DNA of 64,000 nucleotides from Neodontobutis hainanensis (taxonomy: Eukaryota; Chordata; Actinopteri; Gobiiformes; Odontobutidae), in NCBI GenBank assembly GCA_024349245.1, contig JALDNG010000004.1:5698001-5762000 (forward strand). The letters are read 5' to 3'. The stretch's first letter is position 1. The number at the start of each line of letters is the position of its first letter. Under the pieces are notes generated by a model that saw only the letters and a list, made by a program, of their open reading frames with translations, did no database searches and was not told the origin of the DNA. Below, in pieces: positions 27,801 to 44,559 of this stretch. Both the position numbers and the translations under genes were made by a program.

Positions 27801-30800
27801 TAAGCCAATATAGGTTTGTTTGTTTACATGACTCCAGTCCAGTCGCATAAAGGCCTTCTGTTTGTAAAGCATTTTTGACCCTTTTCATGAGCACCATTGG
27901 TTTGTGGGACACCAGCAGTGCCCTCTCTCTTATGAAGACTATTTCTCACTCTTATGAGAAATACAATGAGAGATAAATGCCACCAAAGGTCAGTGTTGTC
28001 CTAAGACATCATCGCAACAATATTTCACACCAAATAAGGCCATGGAGCTTTGGAAATGTCTACGTGTTAACAGTGTGTGGAGATGTCTTTACAATAAACC
28101 TCACCTAAAATAAGCTTACACAAATATTGCATCACCACAGGAAGACATTGTTGTATTTGAGATATTTATTTTTCTTTATAGCTCATCTGTCTGGACAAAA
28201 AAGCTCAGAAAAGTGGTAAAACTGAACCCGGAGATTAGAACACAAAACGTAACCTGACAGATAAAACTGCTCCACAGTACATAGTCTGTTCCACAGTTCC
28301 AGGTACTTTAAATGAATACCTGGTGAGTGATTGGATTTATCAACCGCAGTTTATCCAATCAGAGCAGCGCCATGTTGTTTGCGTTCATAGCAGTAAAATG
28401 GTTGCTCCGTCTTCAAACCTTAAACCCGCCCAAACTGGTCAGTACTGCCACATTGTTGGACACAACTAGCCGGTAAAGCCAGGGTTCAAACCGTGAATAC
28501 TTTGCTTGGAGAAGTTCAAGATGGATCTTCGGCGAGTTTGTAAAGTCACAAATTTCTCAAGAATCCCGCTGCAGTGCAAGGTTACACACACAAAACACAT
28601 ACATTTATTCTTAAAGGTAGAGCTTTTAACAGGCAGTTATCTGGATTTGATGTGCTTTGCAATTTATTGTCCAGACTCTAAATAACTTATATATAAATAT
28701 GTCCCAGCTTTGAATCAATACTTTTATAAAACATCATCAGGCGATAATAATTGTATACAATTATTGAATACAAGTATTGGTTTGAAGATTTAAAATGGAT
28801 GAACAACGTTTATCATGTTATATTCTTAAAGAATAAATTATTGTTTTTTCCATGATGGGGAGTGTTTCCGTAGGCTGCTATTCAAAATGCTGCAGGCTGC
28901 TGCGACATTGGAGCACAAGGTACTGCAGTAGGTTTCCCTAAACACTGTGGGCGTATAACTTAGCTGGATCTAGTGTCCTAACTTGACCTCATAGCCAGCC
29001 TGGCAGGTCAACTTTTTTTAATCAAGTAGTCCCAGAACAGGGAACACTGTGATACTATGACGTCTATGGGTCAAGTGGAAATGTTCAAACAGGGCTAGAG
29101 TTTTAGTAGTAGTAGTCTGTCTGGTCCAGAACTGTTGCGTGTCTAGGGTTTAAAGTGAGTCAACTGGTTACTTAATGTGATCATTAAAAAGATATTATAA
29201 CATGGTGTGTGTCTGTGTTAGGATCCAATTAAAATGAGGAAGTGAATTAATTTTGTACAGTGACATCCAGCAGAGTGGGACCATTTAAATGTTCATCTCT
29301 TTAAAAGATACATCATATGTTATCTAAGGAATGAACTGCCAATGTGCCATACAGATGCTGTTAAATGATTCATGACGACATGGCCAAATATTCATTTTCA
29401 TAATTACCCATAACCATCTGTGGACTCCATCTGAACATCTGAACCCTGAAAGCACCCTGAACCTACATAATAACTGTCTTTTTAATGTACACTTCAAGAG
29501 TGAGAATCCATTTATTTTGCGATTACTTGTCAAGTTAAATGAGCTCCAGCGTTGTTGATATCCCCGCGGAGTGGCAATGGATAAGACCGTGACGTGAGGG
29601 TTGTTTTTGTACGAGATTAGTGCTACACTTCATACTTAACTCGTACTTAAAAAAAAATAACAAAATAAAAAAGATGTCTCCGGCTGATATGCCCTTATTT
29701 AACTCTTTAATTCCTATTAAGATGTCTAATGGTGATGGGGAGTTTTCCGAGGTGCATTTCACAACAGCGGTGGGAGTAACCTTGCTCTAAGCAGCTGTCA
29801 GTGACATGATATTTCACAGACAGACCCAAGGGAGCAGCACAAACTGATTAAACACTGAAAAAATTACCTGCTTTCCACCAAGGACACTACAGTATGTGGC
29901 CCATAGCAATGTATTCATTTGTCCCTTTTGATTTTAATCATTCTTTTCAGGACTTGTGACATTAATATAAATGCTTGTAGACCAGATAAAGGAGCAAGCA
30001 GATATCATTTTTAACTCAGTCTATTATGATATTACAGATAGAGTAATTAGGTTTTGATCCAAATGCAATCGGGTTTGTTGCTATATTTCAATTTGATGCA
30101 GTGCTTACTTTAAAAACCCATTTTGTTTCCCATCTAATTTATTCATCACAGCCACAAACTGTCACTGACATTAGTTATTGTTTAACGATAGCTGCCAGAG
30201 TTGTTTGCGTATGACAGACTGCAGGGGTTTATTGCACTGTTTGTCACAAAGCTGTCACACTGTATTGCCTCTCCATCATTGTTCTGCACTAGAACTTACT
30301 TATGAATCATCTGGTTATTAGGAACGCCTGTTCAACCCTACAGTCAAGTTAAGCTTCATGCAACTAAAGCTTGTGACATACATAAAAGCACAAGGACGTG
30401 GGTTTTCAGAGTGAGCTGCTGGTGAGAGCTGCAGACGAAGCCTATATATCTTCCCTGACATTAATGAAGGCGCAATTGCTGTTTGATTACCTTTGGGAAA
30501 CTTGTTGCACTTACAGATAAGCTTTATAAAATCAATATTCACTGTTGCAACCTGGAGGGAAAAGATAGATGATCATTTCTCTGTCTAATTGAAGGAAATG
30601 GCTGCATATGGTATACAGCCGTGGGTCAGTCCTTTCCTGGAGTATGTTTGCAGTGGGGTCAGTGGAGCCATGATATATATATGTCACTGAAGAACAGTTT
30701 CTTTGAATCAAACCATATGTAAAATCACAAGATAACTTCAGCCTTACTATCACTACATACATTCCTAAACAAACCCACTTCACACAGATGTTTTCATATT

Positions 30801-31681
30801 GCTCTGACCAAATCATAAAAAACACAGATAATACATACCTTCTTCTTTGATGCCTCTGACTTTTTGGACATATTTCTTAGTTTTTTGTGCAAATGATTTA
30901 AAACCTGCAAGGATTAAAAAAATAAAAATAAAGATTAAGAAACATCAACGGATAATGTGGCCATGTTTAAAAAATGTTTAATAAAAAAGGTAATAAACAG
31001 TCTTTATGGACCTACCTTTGCATAACAGAAGGATATCAGGAGCAGGGGCAATACATAACCAAAAACAAACGTACACACGACATAAATCTTCTTCTGATTT
31101 TGATATGGCCACACTTCCCAGCAATAAGTATGGTTCTCTCTCCCGTGGAATATGTTCTGGTAATACATGATAGGCGCAGCCATGGCCAGGGAAAGAATCC
31201 AAATGACCACCACTCCGACCAAGGCATGTTTGGCCACGCGGATAGAAGAGGACTTTCTGGAGTGCACAATGGCAATGTAGCGGTCCACAGACATAGCAGA
31301 GAGAGTAAAGATACTGACAAGCATTGAAACAGTGAAGAAATAATGAATGAATTTGCAAATAAACGCGCCAAGGACCCAAGTCGGCATCATGTAGATAGTT
31401 GACTGAAAAGGGATGCAGAAGAGCAGGTAGGAGAGGTCAGCTATGCTTAGGTTGAGTATGAATATGTTGGTGGTGCTCCGTGGTTTTCCTGGCTTGCTTC
31501 TGGCCAGTACTGTTATGACCATAGAGTTCCCGAGCACCCCGAGAGTGAAGATGAGCCCGAAAACAAGAAGCGTAATGAAATTATCCGCGCCAATGCCAAA
31601 CAAAAGTTTCTGGTCGTCTTCGTCGTCTTTACTGATGTTCCTCGGCTCTTCAGAGAGCCAGGCTGCCTCTGACAAGTTCAT
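24890..31681 (-). CDS. galr1: Galanin receptor 1 (complete, 3 coding exons)
   Basis: Exons on the - strand are 31681-31016 (222 codons), 30904-30839 (22 codons) and 25210-24890 (106 codons plus TGA). Introns are GT-AG, phase 0, of 111 and 5628 bp; the product is 350 residues (human 349). It is a seven-helix class A GPCR for the neuropeptide galanin, usually Gi-coupled, at the plasma membrane. Visible are N-glycosylation sequons at N2, N15 and N183, TM1 from about residue 35, DRY at 133-135, a C109-C187 disulfide pair, the TM6 variant CISWLP, and NPVIY at 299-303. Residues matching known human galanin contacts are present: F116, H264, H267, E271 and F282. LFGIG, ARSKPGKPRSTTN and the C-terminal TPPSTNCTNV identify GALR1 rather than GALR2/3. 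The ATG at 31681 is chosen because the frame upstream of it has only TTG codons. Which teleost duplicate (a or b) this is cannot be told. Confidence 0.97.
25211..30838 (-). other. galr1: Long second intron of galr1
   Basis: This 5.6-kb intron separates the third-loop mini-exon from the TM6-TM7 exon. No nested gene, RNA or clear transposon was recognised in it. Confidence 0.7.
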
Positions 31682-31984
31682 GTTTTTCGTAAATGTCAAC
31701 AACAAATTATGGGAAGAAGTCCCGATGTTGCTTTATGGCACAGTTTTTAAAAGTCGTGGTTCAAGGTCCTTTCCATTTGCGCACGATTTGGCTGTCCTGC
31801 TTGGTCACATCTTCCTGTTTAAAATTTCCATTTGCCAGTCATTTCACGAATATACATCATCGTCTCTTTCCTCGTACCGTAAAACTCTTTCCAGCGTCTG
31901 TGCGTCTCAGTGCGCACCTGCTGCTTCGCTGCGCACAGCTCCACTCACTAGACTCCCTATCCTGCGTCTGGACTCTCTGCCTTC

Positions 31985-31992
31985 TTAATATA
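31985..31992 (-). promoter_or_regulatory. galr1: TATA-like box of galr1
   Basis: TATATTAA on the - strand lies about 300 nt upstream of the galr1 start codon, with GC-richer sequence just downstream as expected for a 5' UTR. The position fits a TATA element, with transcription starting near 31960. This is inferred from spacing only. Confidence 0.45.
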
Positions 31993-34655
31993 GCAGGGGC
32001 TGGGCTGACCACATGGCGCGTCAGCATCCTCCTAAGAACTGCCGTGGAGAAAAAAAAAATGTCTACCTGAATTTTTTGCATAACGATGTCAGAGGCAGAT
32101 GTAATTCCCTCTGCTGTACCAAATTACAAGTGAAGGAGCTTTTTTTTTTTTATTTCTGGGTTCTCAGAATTGCTCTACACAGCATAAGACCTTCTTTGGC
32201 ATTCGACTCTGAATATTAATAACGTGCATAAATGCAATATGACGCAACATTCAGTCAAATAGCAGCAAACACAAACAGCATTTCCAGTGAAGCAAATTAA
32301 AATAGGCTAGTAAAAAATACATAATAATGATGCCTAAAAAGATACATTACTATACAACAGCTTATTTCTCAAATAACATTCAAATAATCAGGCAACTATG
32401 AGATCATACTATTTGACTGTATAGTTATTGTTGGTTTAAGTAAAAGTACTGACGCATAAATTAAACCTGTGGTGTTTTACACAAAAATGTGTAAAAAATA
32501 AAAACAACTAATCAATTGAAAATTTAGGCCTATTAAAAATATGTAGTAGTACTAATAGTAATAATTTATCAAAAGGATATCAACAATTAGAACGGTCCCA
32601 AAAGGTTCCATTCATCTGTTTTCCACTGCTTCTCTGGGTCATGTCACAGGGCAGCAGTACAAGCAGAGATGCTTTCCCTCTCCCCAGACACAGCTCCTCC
32701 AGAGCTGGAGGCATAAACCCGCCAGCTTCCTGCACTGAGAAGGAGGCTCTTGGTAATCAAGCTCCTTGGCTCTAAGCAAGCCCCCAGCTGAGCAGTGGAG
32801 AAAACTGATTTTGGCCATTTGTATCTGAGATGTTTTCCTTTCAGTCGTAATCCATGGGTGAGAATAGTAGAAATTAGACTGACTAGAATTAAGAGCCTTG
32901 CCTTTTTGGTTTAGCTTTTTTCTTCACTGTTCATTGACAACATATCCACAGATATCTGTCAATCTCTCGTTTCCTCCTTCACTCACTGTCAGACCCCAAT
33001 ATCCCTGAACCCCTTCAGCTGAAGCAGCTACTCCCCTCCAACCCAAACGGGGCAAGCCACTCTTTTTCCAACAAAGAACCGTGGAAACCATTGTTCAAAG
33101 AGTTAATGGTGTTAGTAACTAGGTTCTACCCATATCTGTTGTTACAAGTTTATAAAATAGTAGCATTTTTTATAAACCCTACAGAACATATTTTAGATTA
33201 GAAACATAATATTCAGAAAATAAAAAATACATTTTGACCCCGGGGTCATGCTGTACTCCCTAAAGTAGTTCACATTTCTCACAAGGCTTAAGTGTCATGT
33301 TGAGGTCTTAGATGAAGCAGTTGATGAAAATTTAATATGTGAACTGTTGGCCTATTGTTCACCTAAAACATGCACATTTTTATTTCTGAAAATATGCAGC
33401 TGGGGCCGCCACTGTTCGTGTAGGGAGAGTACGTCAGATGCCTTTGCACATCAGACCTGCTATACATTACAAAACTGTAGCAGAGAGAACTCATTAGCAT
33501 GTTTTAAAAGTCACTGAATCCACTCAATCAATCATCAATTTTGATCCCATTTCATTTCAACAGTAGACTGCAGTTTTTTCCTCCAGTGAAAAGCCATATT
33601 CTTTTCTCCTCCCATTTTTTGCTATTTTACTCTTCTGCTGACTTCTTCTTTGTCACTGCTTGTGTACTATTACACTCAGCAGTTTTTGAAAATGAAAAAA
33701 GGTTGTAGGTTCACAGAGCTTTGTGAGTGTACAAAGAACAACTCAACTCAAAGTCGTAGGTTAGAGCTGGGTCACAATGAAATAATTCAATAGTTTGTGT
33801 TGCAGGCAGACTTTTAGAGAGACTCTCTGGTCACCACAGAGCACTATTCTGACATGAAGCACCAGACAACACGAAATAATGTTTATGTCACAAGAGCTAT
33901 TCGTCTCTTTGGATATGATTAAATTAACCTCTGAATGGGACAATCATTCAAAGGTCAGACACACAGCGAAACCAAATGCAAAACAAATTGATGAAAGGTC
34001 AAGCCAATATGACTAAACCTATTTCAAAAACAATTGACATTTTGTACATTCCCCCACCACTCAAAAATAAAATAAAAACTCTATGCATTCTTATATTGAA
34101 ATGATTGTAATTCCAATGTATGGCTCTTGTAATTTATACAACCAAAGAAACGTGTAGCTACAGTTTATATGTCCTCTTAAAAGGTCGCTATCATTCACCA
34201 TTAAAAAAAATCATTCACATATCTTCAACAGATAAGATTGATTGGGGACTTTGTGGTTATTTTAATTTGATTTCTTTAACTGAATGTGGAAACAATTAAT
34301 TTTACTCACTTGTGATGGTCATGCTTTATGTTAATTTAATTGATATCTCCCACTAGATGGGGCTATTTATAGGAGGCTTTCATTGAAGGGGTCCATAATG
34401 CTGTCTTATTCTTAATAGTGTGGGTAAGGGGCATTTCATGTTCAATCTGTACTGCTGATTTCCTGTCTATGCATTTTCTGAGTAGACATCTGTAGAAATA
34501 AGGCTATACAAGAAAATATCCAGAGTAAAAATAAAGAGTCTTACGGTGTTTTCATTTCAGATCAACACCATGAAAGTGTTAAAGCCTTAAACAAAGATTA
34601 GTGAGTGGATCTGAAACAAGTGACAGAGACCAGACAGAGATATACTCTATATTTT
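31993..34655. other. Intergenic region upstream of galr1
   Basis: No protein-coding signal was recognised. It holds a dispersed-repeat fragment near 32.6-32.7 kb and is otherwise plain AT-rich sequence. It could contain galr1 or mbp enhancers, but nothing in the sequence identifies them. Confidence 0.5.
32605..32715. repeat. Fragment of a dispersed fish repeat
   Basis: The string running from TCCATTCATCTGTTTTCCAC through CAGGGCAGCAGTACAAGCAG to TCCCTCTCCCCAGACAC resembles a very common interspersed sequence in teleost genomes. That sequence starts CCATCCATCTTCTTCCGC and contains GGGCAGCAGCCTAAGCAGAG. I recognise the pattern but am not certain of its class (probably a LINE-associated sequence). 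The copy is diverged and truncated. Confidence 0.5.
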
Positions 34656-35194
34656 AGTCATTTTTACTGGAGACTAAGACAGAGTCAACTCTTGAGACAC
34701 TGCCATGACCTGTAGGAGTTTCTGTGGATGTTTCCAGAAATAAACTAATGAGCAACTGTTGAACATCTGTGATGAGAAAATATTACAATTATTTATATTT
34801 GTAGATTTAAATGGTTTGTTGTATGACAATAGACAAACTCTATTTCCTTTTTTTCCCAAACCCTGTCTCTAACTTGTCTCTGTCGACGCCAGTTATAGTC
34901 TGACCATGACTCAGAGGAGCACCCCACATCTTTACCCAGTTTTGGTTAAAAAAATGAAGACCTTAAATTAATCTGGGGAATGGAAGAAAATAAATGATTT
35001 TAAACTACAACAATAAATAATCTTATTGACTTATGTCAGATATGTACTCTCAACACTTGCTCATTAGGTTTTCACTGAAAACATCTCCAGAGACTCAATC
35101 TGAACTGTCAAACCCTACAGGTCATGACTCAACTGTCTCAGTGTGTCAGTGTCTCGAGAGTAGACTCTGTCTGAGTCGCCAGTAAAAATGGCTG
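34656..35194. mobile_element. Foldback (long inverted repeat) element
   Basis: The left arm (34656 to about 34780) and the right arm (about 35035-35194) are imperfect reverse complements over roughly 120-150 bp. Shared blocks include TAGTCATTTTTACTGG against its right-arm counterpart AGCCATTTTTACTGG, and ACAGAGTC, GAGACACTG, CATGACCTGTAGG and AATGAGCAA in the same order. The loop of about 250 bp has no coding capacity. This is the structure of a foldback or MITE-type DNA transposon. I see no clear target duplication. Confidence 0.75.
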
Positions 35195-35554
35195 AAAGGT
35201 ACATTTCTGTCTGTTTTCTGTGACGGTCACTCATGGTCCCACTCACTCCCACAGTGTTAATTTAAGACTGGAGATTTTCCACCACATCAAGAATCACAGT
35301 CAGACTGTAGCTGTAGGCTTATTGGTCAGTGTTGTTTGTGATGAGTCTTTATGTGCTGACCTCTTGTATTTACGGCTATGGCTGGTGGTGTGTGGCTGTG
35401 TGTGAGATCACAGAGATTGCAGCGTTTTCCCTTTTGATTAAAGTCATCAAGGTGAAACCAGGATGTGGGCTTTAATATTCACTGTGTTTCATGGAGGTCA
35501 TTATCCAAATGTCCACCTAAAGAGAAACTGCTCTTCTTTTAATCTCTTTAGTTG

Positions 35555-38930
<3,376 letters not shown>

Positions 38931-39050
38931 AGCGCTCATTCTTGGCGGACTAAAGCTGCATTCCGCCCCACCCCTCACAAACATCATCACCACCACCACC
39001 GTACCTAAATCAGGAAGCACCACCGACACACGTTTCCCCTTTTTCTCGTT
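38931..39050 (+). promoter_or_regulatory. mbp: Probable Golli-mbp promoter region
   Basis: CpG content rises from about 38.9 kb (CGCGTAATAACGCGCATGAGG, GCGTGCTTTAGCGC), followed by a CACCACCACC run and a TTAATTAATTAATT stretch. This sits just before the putative non-coding exon. A CpG-rich, TATA-less promoter is plausible, but the start site is not defined. Confidence 0.4.
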
Positions 39051-39221
39051 TGTTTTATTAATTAATTAATTTTTTAACTGAGGCTACTGTGCGAACCTCG
39101 GAAGGAAGAAGAGGCTGATGTTGTTGACGACCACCGGCGTCCAGCGGAAAAGACTGACAGTTGGTTAGGTCCAGCACAAGGAGCGCTTTGGATGCATCTG
39201 GCACTGACTAACCGGACAAGG
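39051..39221 (+). other. mbp: Putative non-coding first exon of Golli-mbp
   Basis: The sequence is G+C-rich and ends at a good donor (GG|GTATGTGC at 39221/39222). It lies 9.1 kb upstream of the first coding exon, on the same strand. Reading from its ATG at 39117 gives a 16-codon upstream frame that ends in TAG. A second ATG at 39192 does not continue in the Golli frame. So this is leader sequence if transcribed. The left edge is arbitrary. The link to mbp is inferred from position and strand, since no transcript evidence is available. Confidence 0.45.
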
Positions 39222-42200
39222 GTATGTGCTCCCCGGTCAAAATCTGTGAAATATTCAACAAATTTAAGCGTCAGTGTGAAAAGAGATACAAACACCAACG
39301 GACTAAGTTTTTACTCTAGTCTTTTCCTTTTAAACGCTACGTAGGCTGCACGGTGTTTTTTTTTTTTACGTCGACTTGTTTACGCCACTTTCGAGCTGCT
39401 CGGGTTAACACGCTCGGAATTCAATATTGGCGCTTCTTGTGTTATGCTAGCTTGTCGTAGTCGTACGTAGTAAGTATTGTTCATCAACTCGCATCACTGT
39501 CACTGGGGTCACCTTATTTTAGTCATGTGCTCGGGCCCCCTTTCCGCCCCCACCACCACCACAGCCCCCCATACGCTCCTTTCCACTGCCTGCCTCTCCG
39601 ATCCCAGCTGAAACATTGGGCCATTTTAATGCGTATTCGGTTGATATTAGTGTAAGACAAAGCTGTGATTAACAGTAAACGCCTCATAGCATTTACTAAA
39701 TAGTGTCCGCTAATTCGGCAAACATAATGTGTGCCAAGCAGGGCCATATTGTGATAAAATGTAGAGCTTTTAATCGATCCGTAGCTGCGGCGAAAGTGCT
39801 GCTGTGTAAAAAAGAGGGCGGTAAAACAACAGGGAAGCAAGTCTCTAAGTGGGTGCCTTTAATACATTATACCGCAGTTTAAAAAAAAAAGTGACTTTGA
39901 TTTTGTGTTGGCTCTTGTTAAAAAGAATGAAGCATAAATAACTATGCATGTATAAAGCGTGTAGTTGAGCTCTAAATCATAAATTTGGTGTCAAGGGTGA
40001 CACAGAGGTGGCAACAGTCTGTGGCAAAAAACAAGTGTGGCACAAAAATGAATCTTAAACAACAGCTCACACTACCTATAGTTTTTAGTGCTGTTAGTGT
40101 CCTTTCAAGTGAGCACACAACACCAGTGTTACATCACTCCAAGTCTTAATCAAGGACTGCTTTGCAATAAACACCACTTGTTTCTCCTGATCACTAAGCG
40201 GCAGAGTTTAGCCCATAGCACAGCTCTCTATAGGCGCTATAGGCCTAAGATCAGAAGCAGATGTCATTTGACAAAAGTAAGTATTGCAGCTCAAAGCTTT
40301 GGATCACATGCTCACTTGCTGTTCTGCAATATATACAGAAGTTAAAAAATAAAGTAGTGGCTGCTCATGTCAAGTGTACTGCTTTATTTAAGGCACCAGA
40401 CAAAGGAATGTGATGTTTTATGTACGGTGCACTAGGATGTTTACCTTTCTGTAGCTCTCATATAAATCCAAATATGAAACTGTGAGTCATCTTATTTTTG
40501 ACACATCATATATGAGGAACTTCAAACTTGGATGTACTCATGCTCCCTCCCATTGTCAGATAACATGACCCAGCTTGCATTTTACTTTCAAAACAGAAAT
40601 ATATGTGTTATGATCTAATAGATATGGTACAAGCTGAAGGATTACTATCGCTAGAATAAAAGCATGTGTTGACGTTTGCATGGTGAGAGGCCAGCTGTTG
40701 TGAGTTAAAATTCATATAGTTTCAAGAAAAGGCTACATTTACTTGCAACTACCTGCTTGGGAATGCTGCAAGAATGCATTCTTTTGTATTAAACAGGACT
40801 GGCCTCGGTTCATCCAGGAGAGACATTCCTCAAAAATTGCTAACCCGTCACATGCCGCACTTAACATTCCTTTCTTTTTTATGACAACGGAATGGCTTTA
40901 TGTGTCTGAGGTTATATCTTTTGCCACAATAACCATAGATGTTTTGACTCTGCTTTCCCTATATTTGCTTGTTTGAAACGCACTAAATCCTCATGATACG
41001 TCTGTGTTTTGCAGGTGATGTTTGTGGTTAGTCAACATCCGTCCCCACAGACTGACAGTCTTCCTGTCTTTTTGCAGTTTCCATCTTGTCTTTGCCGCCT
41101 GTTCTTGGCAGACAGGTTGAGTCACATTACCTGCTATGCTACCACCTTCGGTGTAGAAACCCAATAGTCTTGCCCAAGGCGTGGTTTTGCTGACAAAATC
41201 TACTGACATCTGCAATTGTGTCATAACATGTATGAAACTTGTGATGACAGCAGATGGCAGAGATGAATAATTTCAATTCAGATGCAGCTCAAGAGGTTGT
41301 AGCCGGATTAGAAGATGCTAAATGCCAGGTGAACGCAGTTCCCCCAAAGAACAATTATTAAACTCTCTAGCCCAAGGACACCCTGGGGAGAGACAGGAGG
41401 TGTGCATGAATAACAAAAAAGAATTGCTTGGATTAGCATTGAAACACAGCCACAGTAATTCATTTTTTTATCTAATATCTTTTCACAATTTCAACAAGAA
41501 TGTCACACAACTAATACTTGTAAAAAGTGCAGTAATTTAGTTTGTACTATTAATGAGTGTATAAGAGCCTGTTTCATTTACAGTTTGATAAATTCATCGG
41601 AGAAAAGAGCACTCATTTGGTGTAATTGCCGTACGTTGCAGCAGCATACATTGATGTTTTCAATGGACAGCTAAAGCCTGTGGGCAGGCCTCACTTGTCT
41701 CGTTGAGCTGTCCGGCCTGACACTCACGCCTGACTGGTCACAGAGCTGCTGAAACTCTGCACGCTCCAGTCTGCTGCCACTTCCAACTGTCAACTTTATT
41801 CCCTGTGATAGAGGGCTTTAGTAACTAGGCTCTCAGTAGGACTGGAATGCTAAAAAATGAGAATGAGTATGTGTAAATGGCTGTTGAGATTCCTTAGTGA
41901 CATTTTGTTCTCTTGCTTGTTGGTTTTATCCTTTTGCCACCTTTGTTAGAATTCCTTATATCTGCCCTAGTCGTCTTGACACAACTGGCTCTTTATTCAC
42001 ACAAAAATGCAGGTTTCAAGCAAGTGTGCAGATTTTTAATGCCATTCTTGAGTGATGCCATCAGGCAAAGACCTCCAGTCTCCCGTTTGGTTGACAGTGT
42101 ATTCAGCAGCTGTAAATTGCAGAATGTAAATCGACTGTTTCCATTGTAATTGCGGCCACTGCTAACCCTCCCCCGCCAGCCTATACACCCAGAGAGGCAC

Positions 42201-44559
42201 ATGCTCTGTGTTCATTACGTAATTTACTCATAGCGCACAGTGACAGAAAGGGGTTAAACCAACGTTCAGACGTTCAGGGAAACAAGGGAACCACTGACAT
42301 TAAAGTTCACATGTCACTTCCAGCTTTAGATGCGGTCATTATACGGCCATGACAGGCTAAACTTTGGTACTGAAGTACACACAAGTGTATTGTGTCTACA
42401 ACATTGTTGAGTGTTGTTGCTTGTAAAAGCTTTGAAACTGCTTAATCTGTTTTTAATTTTAGTCTATGTTCTCCTAAAATGAAATATTCAGTGTCCAAGA
42501 AGCTGCAAGTCAATAGCCTCTGGATTCTCAAAGGCACAAGTCCTCTGGGTAATCTAATGTTCGACTGCCAACACAATACATGCACAACATGTCGCAGCTT
42601 TGCATACCATTTGTAGTTTTCAGATGATAATGTTTATTTATAAAAATGCCATGTTTTCTTTAGTTCTCTAGGGTGTCTTGTTCAAGAAGTTAAAACCATT
42701 AAAGTTTCTCCTCTTGGTGAAGCTATTTTTGTTCCCTTATTGTATTTTGTTACTGCACTGTGGGAACATTTTGATACAGTGTGCCGAGAGAATTATATCA
42801 TGTTGTTTATCTGCATCCATCATTTTCCTCATTCCATTCTTATGGGAGTCTGTTCAATGTTACCTTAACCAATCTCTTTCCACATATACCCCCACCACCC
42901 CCATAGAATTGTAGTTCTCCAAAAAGAAGCCACAAACTCACTTAACAGGTGGATAAAGACGGCTTTTTGTGCGGATGAGATTGTTTTCATACCTGATTGC
43001 TCCCAAGAGTTTTATTGCTGGGGCCATTGTGAGGTTATCTACTCTCCTTTTTGTCAGCGTTATAAAAAGCTCCTGTAATCCTGACTGGAAGATTTATGTC
43101 ACAGTGAAGTAAAAACATTTTCATCTCTACAGACCTAAATCCTGACAAGAAAAGCTTTAGCACCCATTACTAAAACTCCATCTTTTTTAAAATTTATTCT
43201 CTCCTAAATCCCTAAATCTGTAACACCACTTGCATTTTAACTGCTTGTGCTGCAAAATGAACTTTCTAGTGACCGGTTGTGTCAGACAGAAGACATATGG
43301 GGGAAGGTTTGTCCGAATGTCAACATGTAGTGTATTCTAATCTAATGAGCCTCTTGCCGTCTGCTTGGGTAGAGGCCAGGGTAAAACACCAGCAGCTTTA
43401 TGAGAATGAGGTTTCTAAACAGCCCCAGGTAATGTGCTGCTCAGACAGACATGTAATTGCATATGAGCTCTGCTTTGGCTTGTATTATGTCCTTTTTTAT
43501 GTAGTTATGTAGCTGCACAGTATCGTTCCATTTATTTTCCACAATCCATTACAGGGATTAGAAAACACCAAATAATTGCAATTGAATGCGTTTTACAAAA
43601 ATGCTGTAAGACTTTCGGTAGCCATAGAGTGAAGGCTATTAGTTAATTGTAAATGGTAAATCTCTCACTTGTCTTTCTAAAAAACATCTTATTGTTATTA
43701 TAGGAGCAAAAAACATAGACCTAGAGCATATTTTACCTACAATCTGAAATATATTCTTATAGTGGCTGCAGCTCATGAAAGGTCCTATCATATGCAGCTT
43801 TAATAGCACAGAATGAAATAAAACCTCCATTTGTGTCATAGTGTTTTCATTTATGGAGAAAAGAATGCCATAAAAGAGTATAGGAAAAGTTAATGTGCTA
43901 CTGAGTTGTAATTTCAACTCTGGAGTATAGGCTCACACCCGCTCTCTCTTCCTCTGCCCCTCTGTCTCACTCCATTATGCAACAGCCTTTTTTCTTGCAT
44001 GTCCTCGCAAGCATGGCAGCATAGATTGTGCAACACACTGTAGTGAAACTAGCTGTAAGGGCTCATGTTCACGCCCCATTCCCGTGACACCTCAGACTAT
44101 ATGAGCCTGCAGTAAGGAGTTTTTGTTAGTTCAGCTGCAGTTTGGCTTTTTTGTACGGTTTAGGCTTAACAAACGGTGGGTTTAGATATGATTCAGGCCA
44201 TTCAAATCATGGGCCAGCAGAGGCTTAGCAATGAGTATAATGAGATACAACCTTCTAAAGACTCTTCCAGCCTGGATATTATGGATATTTGAAATAACCA
44301 AATAATGCCCCTTTTCCTTGATTACTTCATTGAGCTGTGTGGTGACTGAAGAGTAATCCTGACGCTTCCAAGGGCCTGGACTTGCATTATGTAAATGTTT
44401 CTAGTATAAAAAAAAAAACATCAGCGTATAATCACCTCAAAATAACAATAATGTCTATCTTGGAAAAAAAAAGGTACAGCTCCACAGAATCAGGTGGAAA
44501 AGGAGGCTTTTTAGTTCAATTACTTTCTGTTCCTAATCCATGAAGGCTTTGACACACAA

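Noticed and set aside
31443..31988. 181-codon open frame on the + strand
   Set aside because: It is the antisense shadow of galr1 exon 1 and its 5' UTR; it has no domain, and the opposite strand encodes a clear GPCR.
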